Shown here one piece after another: positions 1 to 11,600 of a stretch of DNA of 64,000 nt. The DNA is from Iris pallida (Eukaryota; Streptophyta; Magnoliopsida; Asparagales; Iridaceae): contig JANAVB010012195.1 of assembly GCA_029216955.1 (NCBI GenBank), positions 1,984,864-2,048,863 on the forward strand, read 5' to 3'. The stretch's first letter is position 1; every line of letters begins with the position of its first letter. The notes beneath the pieces were generated by a model. It saw only the letters and a list, made by a program, of their open reading frames with translations, was not told the DNA's origin and ran no database searches. The translations under genes and the position numbers were made by a program.

Positions 1-6
1 TGATGC

Positions 7-601
7 CACGTGTCCCCTTGTGATCCTTTTCTACAGCTGGCCCTTTGAATAGTGGCCTCATTTAATACTCTGACACGATTTGACGACTGTGGCGGCTCTG
101 GCATAAAGTGTCATAATGGCTCTGCCATAATGACAGACTCTTTGGGAAAAGAAGAAGATCTCTGATCCGATCCGTCAGAAATCCTAGGTTGCCACGTGGC
201 AAAATCTCATGCGGCTTAAATAGAGAACAGCTCCATGCGGCTCACTGAGAAGTCACTCTATATGACTAGCAGAAATCAGCCATATGCGGCCCACTGAGAG
301 ATCAGTCCCTGCGGCTCAATACAATGCTAGCTCATGCGGCTCGCAAAGATTGCATATGCGGTTCATTGAGAGTTCGTTCCCTGCGACTCGATGAAGCATT
401 GTCCTATGCGGCTCACGAAGAGTATCTCCCTGCGGTTCAAGTGTTGCCCATCTTATGCGGCTCCGACAGTATCCATAATTAAAACACGTGGCATCGGATC
501 AATCAAGGATTTAACCGAATCCCAATAAGAACATTTGACATCATCGTCATAATTACTAAGATCAGGGCGTATCATTTATTATCAAGCTAATGGGACACGT
601 G
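7..601. promoter_or_regulatory. Four CACGTG G-box cores in the U3 of element U
   Basis: CACGTG palindromes occur at 7-12, 193-198, 485-490 and 596-601, all upstream of the TATA box at 796. G-boxes are binding cores for plant bZIP and bHLH factors. A 6-bp site is expected about once per 4 kb, so four in 600 bp is enriched. Whether they drive stress- or light-responsive transcription is inference. Confidence 0.5.
209..465. repeat. Degenerate 25-bp tandem repeat (ATGCGGCTC core) in U3 of U
   Basis: The core (A)TGCGGCTC or a close variant begins near 209, 235, 284, 309, 334, 356, 381, 406, 430 and 455. Spacing is mostly 22-26 bp with one double step. The spacer sequences are diverged. The core is the reverse complement of the GCCGCAT core of the 18-bp array in the neighbouring T LTR. 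Confidence 0.7.
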
Positions 602-795
602 GCGAGCAATCAGACATTGGCGTAATCAATCATGAAGATTTAAAGCAATTATCATTAATTGCTCACAAGATACAGTGCTATCCGTATTAATGGACCAGAT
701 TTATTGTAATCAGGATCAAGGGTTCAGATAGATTGAAGGAGCGCCGACATTCCAAACAAATGATCATTAGCAACCCTAATGATCACACTCCACTC

Positions 796-805
796 CTATA
801 AATAG
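796..805 (+). promoter_or_regulatory. TATA box of LTR U
   Basis: CTATAAATAG lies at the expected place between the repeat-rich U3 and a purine-rich transcribed leader. The same decamer serves the Tat 3' LTR (57309-57318) and the antisense gene (56411-56420, - strand). Confidence 0.65.
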
Positions 806-1433
806 CCAGCATCATTTCCTTGCAAAAAAAATACACGGGCAACAAAAGAATAAAAAAAGAGAGAGAGACAGATATACAGAGAGAGTTCCCCCCTTTTCGA
901 TAACTACAGAGAGAGAGAAGCCAGGAGAGCAATACGAGGAGAGCAAGAAGAGCATTTCTTCGTCCACGCCAAGCAGATCTTCTCCGAGCCAAGACTGCAT
1001 ACCGATCGTCCAAGGAGTAAGGCAGAGCGGCCGTCGCTTTCCCGAGCCTCTATCGTCACCCCCCAGAATCTAAAATAAACAATTGTACTTAGACTGCTGT
1101 ACCTAGGTTTTCGTCCCTAGGCTTTCTTTGTACAAGCGAGTTTGTATTGTGAGTCTAAGTTCAGTCCTCCCATAAAACTATTCTGTACTTTTACAATCAA
1201 TGGCAAACACTAAGTTCCTAAAACTAGGGTTTCATGGGTTTTTATGGTTTTGATCTATCAAACTTGGCTATTTTTGAAAACCAATGGTCCTATATTGTAG
1301 GAAATTTGATTCTACATAATTTTGACATTTGGAAAGTTAGATTTTGACTTGTTTGGAGAAAGTTATGGCCGAAACAATATTTGGGCCTCTCCGAGGATTG
1401 CCTAGGCTGGCTCTGGCAGGGATGATGAATAGT

Positions 1434-1811
1434 CTTCCGTGGCCGCATGGACTTCCGTGGCCGCATGAACTTCCGTAGCCGAATGAACTTCCGTAGCCGC
1501 ATGGACTTTCGTGGCCGCATGGACTTCCGTGGCCGCATGGACTTTTGTGGCCGTATGAACTTCCGTGGCCGCATGGACTTCCGTGGCCGCATGGACTTCC
1601 GTAGCCGCATGAACTTCCGTGGCCGCATGAACTTCCTTGGCAGCATGAACTTCCGTAGCCGCATGAACTTCCGTGGCCGCATGGACTTCCGTGGCCGCAT
1701 GAACTTTCGTAGCCGCATGAACTTTCGTGGCCGCATGGACTTCCGTGGCCGTATGGAATTCCGTAGCCGCATGAACTTCCGTAGCCGCATGAACTTTTAC
1801 AGCCGCATGAA
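1434..1811. repeat. 18-bp minisatellite, 21 units, inside the 5' LTR of T
   Basis: The unit is CTTCCGTGGCCGCATGGA with variants at a few positions (GGCC/AGCC, CATGGA/CATGAA). Twenty-one units fill 378 bp exactly. More degenerate GCCGCAT-containing copies continue to about 1950. Because 18 is divisible by 3, the array gives long artificial open frames on both strands. Confidence 0.95.
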
Positions 1812-2623
1812 CTAGTTTCTAGCTGCATGAGCCTTTCGCAGTCGCGTGTGCATTCCTCACCCGCATACGATTTGCATTTCCCAGCCGCATGCGCTTTCTC
1901 CTTGGGCCGCATATGCTTGTTCATTCTGGAGCCGCATGAGCCTCAGCCGCCTGTTCCCTTGAGTCTCAGTCCTCATTTCTGAGCTGACTACCTATGTGAT
2001 GGCTGGATATACCTATATGTGTACCGAGGTGCAATCTACGAGAGCACCGAAGTGCTATCCTACGTGCTAAGTGTTCCTATGTGATACCTGCCAGTACCAT
2101 CAAGAGTCCAGCTTTACATAAGTAATGATCGGTAGCAATGACGTGGTATGTGATGTGTGCTGTATTACACCAAGAAGGGGGAACATACGTATGACTCATT
2201 GAGCCAGTACGAATTTTTTCTTGGGGTACTCGTACGATGTACGACATCTAGAGGAGCGAACATGTGACCACGACATGTGAGCTCTGAGGATAACCTAGGG
2301 ATTAATTAGGCAACTAACTTGGTAGATGCATTGGGTGGGATAAATCCTGAGATCGTGCCATACTGGCCACCCCAGGTTCAGTCCTGACGTGTCGGGTTGG
2401 CCGCCACGGATATGGTTTTATTCGTCTATAGCGGAAGACTATATCCGACCTCTACGAGCTATGTGTTATATATTTTAGCGCGGTAGCCCTCCGAGGGACT
2501 GGTGCATATTCAACGTGTTATATGTCTTATGGTTTGGCTAGCCCTGCTGGGTTGACACGATCTGATGATTCCTTTTAATCAGTATCGCGGGGATAACTCT
2601 GCCAAATATAGAAAGCCGCAGGA

Positions 2624-2869
2624 ATGAATGGCTGCTTGGAAAATGACTTGAATGTGCTTGAGCCTTCCACTAGTAGCCGAGGGACATGGACTGTCACGGT
2701 ACGTGGTCCAACCCATGTCCTTATTTGGTTGTTGGGTTGGTCTATCTTGCTAGGACAGGCTGTGGACCGAGGTTACGACCGAAAGCTTTATTTAATATTT
2801 ATAATATTTATGCTTGGGTTTTATCTCACTCTTTTGTGCTCCCTTGTGGTACTTGCTATTCGGGGCTGA
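2624..2869 (+). other. Short open frame (81 codons) in the 5' LTR of T
   Basis: An 81-codon frame with two hydrophobic stretches (around codons 32-45 and 56-79) is also open at 18904-19149 in the 3' LTR, with seven amino-acid differences. I know no family for it, and the related LTR D does not keep the frame. Recent LTR duplication alone explains its presence in both copies. A real product is unlikely. Confidence 0.2.
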
Positions 2870-3395
2870 CCCCGCTGGTTTTGTTTGGCCAGATCACGTA
2901 GCAGAGCCTGAGGATCCAAACTTCTTTTATGACGTCAATGGTGCATACTAGGAGCATGGCTGGCGGGGGACTCGAGTGGGTTTCTTCTCCACCACTCTTG
3001 TATCTTTACTTATGTCCTGGCGTTTAGCCACCGACACCTGTTTAGCCGACTAATCTATACATTTTGTCTTTGCACAATTGTAATTAAATCAGACTGCAGC
3101 TGAATACAATTTTGTACCTATGACTTTCTGGGCTAGCTAACTTATAAAGCTAGACCCCCATGATCATTTTGATGAAGCGTCAGGGACGCCTTACTGCTTT
3201 ATCTTATATGATAATTAATTGATATTTTCTGGCTTGAATGATTAAGACATAGATATTCTGTGTGACCATAGGAGACTTGAATGTAGCATATATCCCCTTG
3301 TCTCTCGACAGCCACGATCTTCGTATGACGTTTGTATAACTCATATGGAGTAGTTGGCCTAGTCCGTCTTCGTATTTCGGTACTGGGGCATGACA

Positions 3396-3563
3396 AGATT
3401 TTATTGGTGGCCCATGCAGGCCTGATTTTCAGACTTGTGGGGTGAAACTATTATAGGAGTCTCAATCAAAACTTGTTCCCTTTGAATCTTTTGCCTCGAT
3501 TTCTCTTTCCTTACCTTGATTGATAACCTGAATTGCATCCTCGAATCTTCTTCGTCCTAATAA
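3396..3563 (+). other. Leader of T with candidate primer-binding site
   Basis: Nine bases after the LTR, TGGTGGCCCATGCAGG begins at 3405. It starts with the TGG expected opposite a tRNA CCA end, and a near-identical block lies at the same place in element A (57715-57730). I could not match it to a known tRNA 3' end, and it is not the initiator-Met site used by E, C and F. A pyrimidine-rich tract ending in TTATAG near 3590 resembles a splice acceptor before gag. Confidence 0.45.
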
Positions 3564-3623
3564 TTGATGTCATGTACCCTTCCTTATAGGGGTGCTTCTT
3601 TCTCAGTAGCTGGAGAGGACAAC

Positions 3624-4980
3624 ATGGAGGAACAACCGGCAGAGCATGGCTCGACGGGGCAGCAACCGGAAGGAGTACATTCTTCTGACCAGATCCGAGT
3701 GGAAGTGATATCAGAGCCAGTAGAACCGCAGGTTCTAGAAACTCCTGCACCCCTAGCGGTGCATGCAGCGATGCCAGTACCTGATGCTGCAGCACTCCTG
3801 GAGGTCATCCGGGGATTCTTGGCTACTCAGCAGCGACAGGTGGCAGCCCATCAGCAACAGCAGACCCGACAGCAGGAACAGAATGTGCTACTGAATCAGG
3901 GGTTACAATTAGCCCTCGAGAGAAGTGTTAGGAATGATTCAGGAGCATCGGGGAGGTTTTGTCGACTTAACTCGAGATATTTTGATGGCACGGAGGATGC
4001 CATCACGGCAGATGCTTGGCTTCAGGATACTGAGGCCATATTGACTGCAGCTAAGGTTCCAGCAGGAAAAGAAGGTTGACCAGGTTAGACTGATACTTCA
4101 GGATCTTGCCCGCGATTGGTTGGCATCAGAAGAGGTTGGACTGAGGCGTCATGTTCCCTGGGATAGCTTCCTTACCAGATTCAAGGCCAAGTACTTTGGC
4201 GTGGTAGCGCGGGTATGAGCTACAGCAGAGGTTTATCAGTCTCAAGCAGGCTGGAAAGACGGTAGATGAATATGCAGTAGAGTTCTGCAGACTGAGTCGG
4301 TTTGTACCGACGATGGTAGCTACAGAGCCCGAGAAGGCGATGAGGTTCCAGCAGGGACTTTATTTGGAAATTCTACAGCTTGTAGAGGGGCACGACTATC
4401 AGACTTTTAATGCCGTTTTAACGGCAGCCCGGAGGCATGAACTCACCCAACAGAGATTGGTGACAAGACATGGGGGCCAGAAGAGGTCCCATTCCCAGAG
4501 TAGGGGTGGAGGAGCAGTGCAGCGGACATCGGCGCCAGCACCCGGCATCCGTTATTTATGAGTCAGGAGCGCCGCAGAGGACGGCAGTATCTGAGATATC
4601 AGCACCAGTCCGGCATCAACAGCCGAGGAACCAACAGTAGCGCCAGGGGGCGTCCATTGGATATACTTACTATGGTAAGGGAGGGCACACTAGGGATGTG
4701 TGTCGTTCAGCTAATGGGTCATGCATGAGGTGTGGCAGTCCAGACCATAGGATTGCTAATTGCCAATTGTCCTATGATACAGAGGCCAGAAGGGCCAGTT
4801 CAGCAGTTTCTGACATTTCCAGCTCCAGGGACAGCACCGAACAGAGGACCAGCACTGGCCGTAAGGCCGCTAGTCCAGCGTCTACCCACGCAGGCTCAGA
4901 ACGAAGAAGGCAAGTAGAGGCCGCAGCGGCAACATGGTCGAGGAAGGCAGCAGGAGGGAGCTCAGCAAGGCCAGGGCTAG
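3624..4980 (+). pseudogene. gag: T gag, frameshifted (capsid region and zinc knuckles)
   Basis: The frame opens at ATG 3624 (upstream ATG at 3564 in the same frame). It encodes a Gln-rich N-terminus, then a chromovirus capsid region beginning around YFDGTEDAITADAWL (about 3978-4030). A frameshift near 4065 and another near 4210 are followed by recognisable capsid sequence to about 4450, then a basic Ser/Gln/Arg-rich linker. Two CCHC knuckles follow at about 4655-4765. The second is intact (CMRCGSPDHRIANC). In the first, both leading Cys positions read Tyr, consistent with TGT to TAT changes. The product would be the structural capsid/nucleocapsid protein; this copy is non-functional. Confidence 0.8.
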
Positions 4981-5022
4981 GCCTTCACCCTATCACTGGA
5001 AGATGCGCTAGCTTCAGGCGAC

Positions 5023-5473
5023 GTGGTTGCAGGTAATATTTCTGTTACCTCTTTTTCTGCAGTAGCATTGTTTGATTCGGGGGCTATCCACTCTTTTATA
5101 TCTGCACGATTTACGACACGTATTGGATTGGAGTTCGAGGCATTGCCAGAGAGGATGAATATACTCACTGGTAATGGGCACGTAGGAGTTAGCAGAGTGT
5201 GCTTAGCATGTCCAGTCGTAGTAAGTAGGCGATTATTGCCCGCATCTTTGATTTGAGTTCCCCATGGGCAACTTTGACGTTGTCCTAGACATGGACTGGT
5301 TGAGAGACAGTCATGCGACGATAGATTATCAGGGAGGTTGGGTAGTATTTAATGTACCTGGCATTGAGGAGTTCGTCTTTGACCGATCACTGGAGGATCG
5401 ACCCAAGGGCATCGTTGCAGAAGCATTGGCAGAGCATGAGCAGATTTCAAGGGTAGTCAGAGAGTTTTTTTGA
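5023..5473 (+). pseudogene. T aspartic protease, broken by a stop and frameshift
   Basis: The active-site motif LFDSGAIHSFIS lies at about 5068-5105, the hallmark of retrotransposon aspartic proteases that cleave the polyprotein. The first frame stops at about 5256; the second half resumes at 5264 with the flap-side motif (DVVLDMDWLRDSHATIDY), where the family usually has G in place of the second D. The stop and a shift separate the halves. It lies directly between gag and RT as expected. Confidence 0.8.
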
Positions 5474-6567
5474 TGTATTTCCAGATGAGCTTCCAGGTTT
5501 ACCACCAGTGAGAGATGCTGAGTTTTGTATTGAGCTGAATCCTGGGACGGAGCCTAAAGTCGACAGAGTTTACAGGATGTCGCAGTCAGAGTTGGACAAG
5601 TTGTACCAGCATGAAGAAGAATTGAAGGCGAAGTAGTTTATCCGAGACAGTAAATCATCCTGGGCAGCACCGGTGATTTTGGTACCCAAGAATGGATCAA
5701 CGCGAATGTGCATTGATTACCGACAGTTGAATGCAGTAACCGTGAAGAACAAGTATCCGTTACCAAGGATTGATGACTTGTTTGATTAATTGAGTAAGGC
5801 TTGCATCTTCTCGAAGATTGATCTTCGATCTGGATATTATCAAGTGAGGGTCCGGGAGCAGGACATACCCAAGACAGCATTTAGATCACGGTATGGGCAT
5901 TATGAGTTTCTGGTGATGCCATTTGGACTGACTAATGCCCCAGCAGTATTCATAGATTTGATGAATCGCATCTTTCTACCCTATTTGGACAAGTTTGTAG
6001 TAGTGTTTATAGATGATATCTTCGTCTATTCCAGTAGTAAGGAGGAACATGAGAAACATCTTCGGACAGTTTTGCAGACCTTGAGGGAGCATCAACTTTA
6101 TGCGAAGCTCAATAAATGTGAGTTTTGGTTGGACCATATTTCGTTCCTGGGATACATTATTTCTGGAGCAGGAGTGTCAGTAGATCCGAAGAAGGTAGAG
6201 GCAGTAGAGAATTGGCCATTCCCGAAGACGATAGCAGAAGTACGAAGTTTCTTAGGATTGGCAGGTTACTACAGAAGGTTCGTGGCAGACTTTGCCAGAA
6301 TTTCGGTACCTATGACGTGTTTGACGCATAAGGATGTAGAGTTTGTTTGGTCAGCAGAGTGTCAGGCATCATTTGAAGAGTTGAAGAAGAAATTAATCTC
6401 AGCCCCGATCTTGACCCCTCCAGTAGGATCGGGAGGGTTTACAGTGTATTGTGACGCATCCGGGAAGGGACTTGGATGTGTGTTGATGCAGCATGGTAAG
6501 GTGATAGCATATGCATCTCGACAGCTTCGAGATTATGAGAAGAATTATTCGACTCACGACCTGGAAT
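5474..6567 (+). pseudogene. T reverse transcriptase and start of RNase H, with in-frame stops
   Basis: RT sequence starts at about 5478. It includes the MCIDYRQLN block (about 5708), [11 protein letters not shown] (about 5813), the [12 protein letters not shown] block (about 5917) and the catalytic FIDD motif (about 6007-6018). Fingers/thumb and connection domains follow, then the start of RNase H with its first catalytic Asp ([11 protein letters not shown], about 6446). In-frame stops lie near 5635 (TAG) and 5787 (TAA); each fits a CAG or CAA codon altered by C to T. RNase H is cut at 6567 by the CACTA element and resumes at 15311. Confidence 0.88.
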
Positions 6568-6770
6568 CACGACACCAAAAAGGGTTATTTGAAACATTTA
6601 GCATTTTGGGCTTTGGTACAGTATATAGGTGTTTCTCGACCTTGGAACACTTGTTAACTGTTCCAAACTACTAAACTGTTCCTAAAATTAAGTTGTTTAA
6701 AATTAAATAATTTTTTTAGAACATCATACGTCCTACTCATATGATTGATAGCAAAGTGTTCCAAAACTCT
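6568..6770. repeat. Left terminal and subterminal region of the CACTA element
   Basis: After the terminal repeat, GTTCC motifs occur near 6659, 6678 and 6756, plus GGAAC near 6643. These match the dense set at the right end. In CACTA elements such subterminal repeats bind the TNPA-type protein. The left end is sparser than the right. Confidence 0.6.
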
Positions 6771-8121
6771 CTTTCATTCTAATTTCAACTGTACGCACCC
6801 GCACCCCTTCTTCTTCTGTTGTTCGCCCCCGCGCGCACCTATTACCTCTGTCAACAAGCGAAAGGCCACTACTGCCACATGTTCTATCATCAAATGTTAT
6901 ACTGTCGAAAACCTTCTAATTTTGGTCTGGTAAATCCATTTCTCTCCTTCCTTCTTATTCCTTCTTAGAATTTATCTTTCATTGTCTTCCTTTTTGAGCA
7001 ATTTCAGTGAAAAGAAGAATAAACAGTGGATTCGATTTCTAGGGTTTAAAAACCCTTTAAATTCTTTTGGTACAGATCTAATCTCTATATCTAGGGTTTT
7101 TTAATCTCAGTTTGGTAATTTTTGGAGTTATTGATTTATGGTCGGATTGTCGTTCTCTTCAGATTTTGGCTAAAAGTTGTAATTACTAAAAGGGTTAGGG
7201 TTAAGGTTAGGAAACATACGCATTGGTTTTCTTCAACTTATGCATTGGTTAGGAAACATATGCATTGTCGTTCTCTTCAGATTTTGGTCCAAGTACTGTC
7301 CAAGTACACGTTGGAGCCAAAGTCAATTACTAAAGATTCAATTTCTGTAATATTTGCCTTTGCTTTGGTCCAAGTATTGTGTAGGAAACATATGCATTGG
7401 TTTTCTTTCTTCTCTAAATTAGGGTTAGGGTTTCGATCTTCAACTCCAGGTGACTTTAGTAGTAGATTTCTTCTATCCTTTATGATTTTAGGGTTTTTAT
7501 TCTGTAAAATAGGGTGCTAAATTGTTGTCTCTGGACAAAATTAGTGTTTTATTTTGTTGATACTTATAATTTTTTGAATCCATGAGTTATTTCTTAATTG
7601 TTCATTTCTTTGTTAGTAAAGATTCTATTTTTGGAATATTCAGCTTTGTTTTCGTCCAATATGCAGGAAACCTATGGCTTAATTGGGATGATAAAGGAAA
7701 ATTTGTAGAATCGTCGACTTGGGTATTATATTTTTTACATGATTTATGATGTGCTCCATGCCTTTGGGGCTGGTTAATGGTTTTCGCTGTTCAGAATCAG
7801 AAACACAATCCCTTTTGCTTCGCTGGTCAAGATAGTTTGGGTTATAACTTATATGCCCAATTACTTATGCTCAAATAAATCATGATTTTTGTAAATCTTT
7901 ACTCAAGAAACAAGGCTAGACCTAACCTCATAGGTAACACTGACACCCCTACTTTTGACGACCCTTTCCATGGTTTTTGATATTAACATGACAATGAGAT
8001 GTTCTCTAGAGAAATATATCATAAGCTACAGTTTATGTTGCATAGACACAGATAAGATACGGCATGACAACAACAAAGCGACACAGAACCTATTTGGTGT
8101 ATCCTAGTGTATTATGGAGTG
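6771..8121. other. CACTA interior: leader-like sequence and short repeats, no gene recognised
   Basis: 6770-6930 resembles a CT-rich 5' leader followed by an exon-like stretch ending before a GT at about 6926. I cannot name a product. 7140-7420 contains repeated phrases (GGAAACATATGCATTGG three times; TCGTTCTCTTCAGATTTTGG twice). Short TTAGGG-like runs near 7195 and 7420 are too brief to be telomeric. The rest is AT-rich and non-coding by inspection. Confidence 0.4.
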
Positions 8122-8641
8122 TACAAGGTGTATCTGATATATGGCATCACTCGACCCAGATTTTCGAGTGTCCATGATTCCTAGGCTACATTATTGTTGC
8201 TCCTACTTCTACCCACCTACAATTTCTAGGTTCACGTATTTCTTTATCCCTCATACCTTGATTGTTCATATACATAAAACGTTAAAGCTTAGAAATAGGT
8301 TTTTTTTTTAGCTTAAATGTCATTGTTTTTATTTTTCCTAACCCCAACCCATGGAGATATTGATGGAGCAACACAATAACATGCTGAGCTAGTGGATTGC
8401 AACTTGCACAGCTTAGTATCATGGACTGAGTTATTTAGTTTCCCATTAAATTAATAGTGTGATATATCGGCTAAGGCCTTACTTTTCATCTAATTAGAAA
8501 CTGAGTTATAGAAAATGGCTATATTGATTCAAGATATTGAATGATATTGATATTTTTTACTAGCCAAATCGAGTTGCAATTATTGCTAAATGCTAGCTGT
8601 TTTTATTTTATTTTATTCAAATTGTAGGTCTAGTTGAGCTT
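8122..8641. repeat. Internal direct repeat, copy 1, within the CACTA element
   Basis: About 520 bp here match 12065-12588 with scattered substitutions and small indels, both on the + strand. It contains no convincing frame. The copies lie about 3.9 kb apart, so this is a segmental duplication inside the transposon rather than a terminal feature. Confidence 0.9.
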
Positions 8642-11600
8642 GCAGCTACATATGTGTCTATTGTTGTATTTAATCAACTATCAAGGATCACAATCTTTCC
8701 ACTTGTTACTGTCATGATATCATTTGTTGAGGAAAAGATGTCGCCTCTAAAATAGTTGTTGAAGAACTTAAAATCAGATATTGTGACCCTTTTCTGAAAA
8801 TAGTCAACTAAAAAAATTAATTCCTTGGTCTGATATGCTAGAAAAAATTGTCTTTCCTATCTGGATTATGAGCTTTATCTTGCAAAATACATGTATCTAA
8901 GTAAAAATTCTTAGCTATTTACTTGATAAATGCATGCCTAATCTTTTTCTTTGCTCAACCAGATCCAAGTAAGACAATATACATATCATTGGTCTCTTTG
9001 GAAAAATCGAGCATGAAGGTTGACATATCCATTAGTGTCATGAGCACTGGTAATTGGTGGAATACTCGGCCTTCTCCAAGCCTTGTTCCTTTTTTCTGAA
9101 CCATTTCCTAGCTTGAACTTCTTGGTATGAAATCTATAAGTAGACTCTGAAGCCTACAATTTTACCTGTCAAGTTGTTCTCACCTAATAATTAGTAGGAT
9201 CAAAGGAAGCTCAACTTCTTAATTAGATTTTAATGCTCATGAAACCTATAGACAAGCCCTAAGATGCCCTAAAGATAGTGAAACCTTGGCAAAGAGGAAA
9301 GTATAAAATGGAGTAAGAATTGTAAGCAAGACTGAACCTTTTCATCACTTCTCGAAGGAAATAGTGAACTAATAGGGATTGCGTTTGCAATTATGTTATG
9401 CTCCACATTTCCATTAGGCATAATATACTCAGGGGTCACCAAGGTGATACCCCTGTCGATTCCCTCCTCGATCATCATTTTCAGTTAAGCTGCAGGCTCT
9501 GCAAGAATGTGGAAGAACTGATGTGAACGAGAGCATACATAATTACAAACATCGGAGAAACAAGTTCTCAAGCACTAGTGATTATTTTCACTTATAGGGT
9601 GTCTAATAATTTGCAACACTAGGCATTATCCTACCGAGCCTTCAGCGAAAAAATAGAAGAAAAAAAATGTTAGACTTTTACTTATCTTGCATTTAACTCT
9701 GGAATGTCTCTTAAACATATTTTGAAGCAGCTATCTCTTTGATTTGTGTTTAGAGAACAAAATTGTATGAGAGAGGTGCTTGATAAAGTCAAAAGAGCTT
9801 TCCTAGTAGAAGGAACTGAAAGTATTATTTCACCCTTTGCTTGGTTGGGAGGTTGTATGTCACGCGAAAGGGATTCTGAAATGTTTTGAGTTGTCAGTGT
9901 AAGATACTTCAATACAGTTTTAGAGGGGGGAATTATGGGAGATTCCTAAGAGCTTCATGCACTATGGTAAGGGTTGGTTGGCAGAGAAAAAGAAATACTT
10001 TCTATAAACTTCACACCTTTTCTTTTTCGGATATGTATCTTAATGGAATGAATTGGAAAAAATATATAGATTTAGAGATTCAGTTGAAAGAATTTCTATG
10101 TACCTTTTCTTGTCCAGAAACTGAGATTTGGAGCAGTGCTGTTAGTCCTCAATTCAAAACCTACACAAAGAAACAACAGAAACATACTTCAATCAGAACA
10201 TACCAAAATTTGATTTTAATCTGCTTTGTCAACCCAACCCCTAGGTAAGGTAAATATTCTACATGATTCTAGAAGAATTTTTTTTATAGAAACTAGCCAC
10301 AAAAAGAAGACTCCATAATGTAGTATATATGGTATTTGTGTGATAGACAATTTATGTTGACTAAGGTAACAAAATTGGTATTCGTGTGATAGACGATTTA
10401 TGATTACTAATATACATATTTGTAGCAAACCTTAAAGATTTCGTATACAAAAAGGCTAATCAACTTAACCTACTCCTACGTGACCATTGTAGGGAGACCA
10501 ACCATTAAGCCTACAAAATGATGTTCTTTTTATATTTACAGACTGGGATAGAGAAGAATATCCACAAATGAGATAAATTTTCTATTTGACATCTAGACCC
10601 TCATCAGACACTGCATTGGCAGGTGTCCCATGACACTGGGATTCCCTTTTTGGTGTTCAATAGAAAAGGTTAAAGAAAGTTCATCCAGGATAGTTGCATT
10701 TTAAAAATCAAATTACAAATTTGCAGGACAGTAACTAACACCAACAGGGACAGAGAAACCTTATTATTAAAAGAAAAACACACTAAACTCATCTACTTCT
10801 CGTGGTCAAGATGATTTACAACAACACTAGGAGTCAGAAAAAACATGAGGTGTTTGGATGATCTGATGGCAAATTTTAAAAGCATCAAAATCAAAATGAA
10901 ATTGGAAGTTTTGAAATGCCTTCAACAATACTTTACAATATCATGTCCTGGTAGATTAACGGGCGTCAATAGAACCAATAAGAAGACTGATACTCTGATA
11001 GCTTATAATTCTTCCTAATTTGATTTCTCTTTATAGTACCTCATAAAACGTGCTTGAATGTAGTGATTTATATAATAATTACAACAAAAGACTTACATAA
11101 ACTTCCGAATATAGGCCAGGAAAGTACGAAAAGACAAAAAAAAAGACAGAATTTGCAACTATTTTTTAGTATCATAAAGCATCTTTTTCCCATGCTAATA
11201 ATAACTGAATGAATGAAAACGCTCATCAAACCTATAGATTGCTTTGCAAGCCAATTTACTGGAGGAAGAAGGCATTTCATAAAAGTCAACAATTGGACAA
11301 GAAACCTAAAATTGGACCTCATAAAGCCATAAAATAGTTTAGGATATCAAGTTAAAAACAGAAATAGTTGAGGAGTTACGAATAAGCCAAAAAATAACGA
11401 TATTAAAAAATCATTGCTAGTTAATATGATTTCAACATAAGCTTGGGATTACAGTGAAACTTATGATATAAAATGTCACTCCGGCTTTACTTCAGCATAA
11501 GATTTCAAACAAAAGGATCATTTTACACAACTTCACTCGATTTGCTAAACTATGTTATACAACAAATAACAGTCCGAAATGAAATCCAATAAGATGTGAA

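Larger units (their letters stand above)
1..1209 (+). mobile_element. LTR 3' portion of element U, nested in the 5' LTR of T
   Basis: This is the right part of an LTR whose left end lies at or before the window start. It has a U3-like part with repeats and G-boxes, a TATA box (796-805), a purine-rich leader (about 826-925), and an end in ..GGCAAACA at 1209. At 1210 the sequence switches abruptly to T LTR sequence matching 17657 onward, so U inserted into the T 5' LTR. The duplicated site would begin ctaag (1210-1214); its partner is outside the window. U could be a solo LTR or the 3' LTR of a longer element. Lineage is not certain; TATA and motif style resemble the Tat LTR at 56601-57706. Confidence 0.7.
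1210..3395 (+). repeat. 5' LTR of T (left-truncated)
   Basis: It matches 17657-19672 throughout and ends in ..GGGGCATGACA. It lacks the first 391 bp of the 3' copy, including the LTR TATA region, because element U is inserted at its left edge; the missing part may lie beyond U. The two copies differ in size chiefly because the 18-bp array has 21 units here and 12 in the 3' LTR. Confidence 0.88.

Noticed and set aside
1290..1924. Long minus- and plus-strand open frames with six-residue repeats
   Set aside because: They are translations of the 18-bp minisatellite. All frames stay open because the unit length is a multiple of three; the same happens at 17737-18195.
2624..2869. LTR-encoded membrane protein
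   Set aside because: Present in both LTRs only because they were copies of each other; seven amino-acid changes and no wider conservation. Listed as a low-confidence frame only.
7190..7435. TTTAGGG/TTAGGG-like runs suggesting telomeric DNA
   Set aside because: Only two or three units each; chance or short AT-rich repeats explain them.
9269..9478. Minus-strand frame in the CACTA element as a captured gene
   Set aside because: It has an exon-like border, but a stop at its beginning and no peptide I recognise; not enough for a call.
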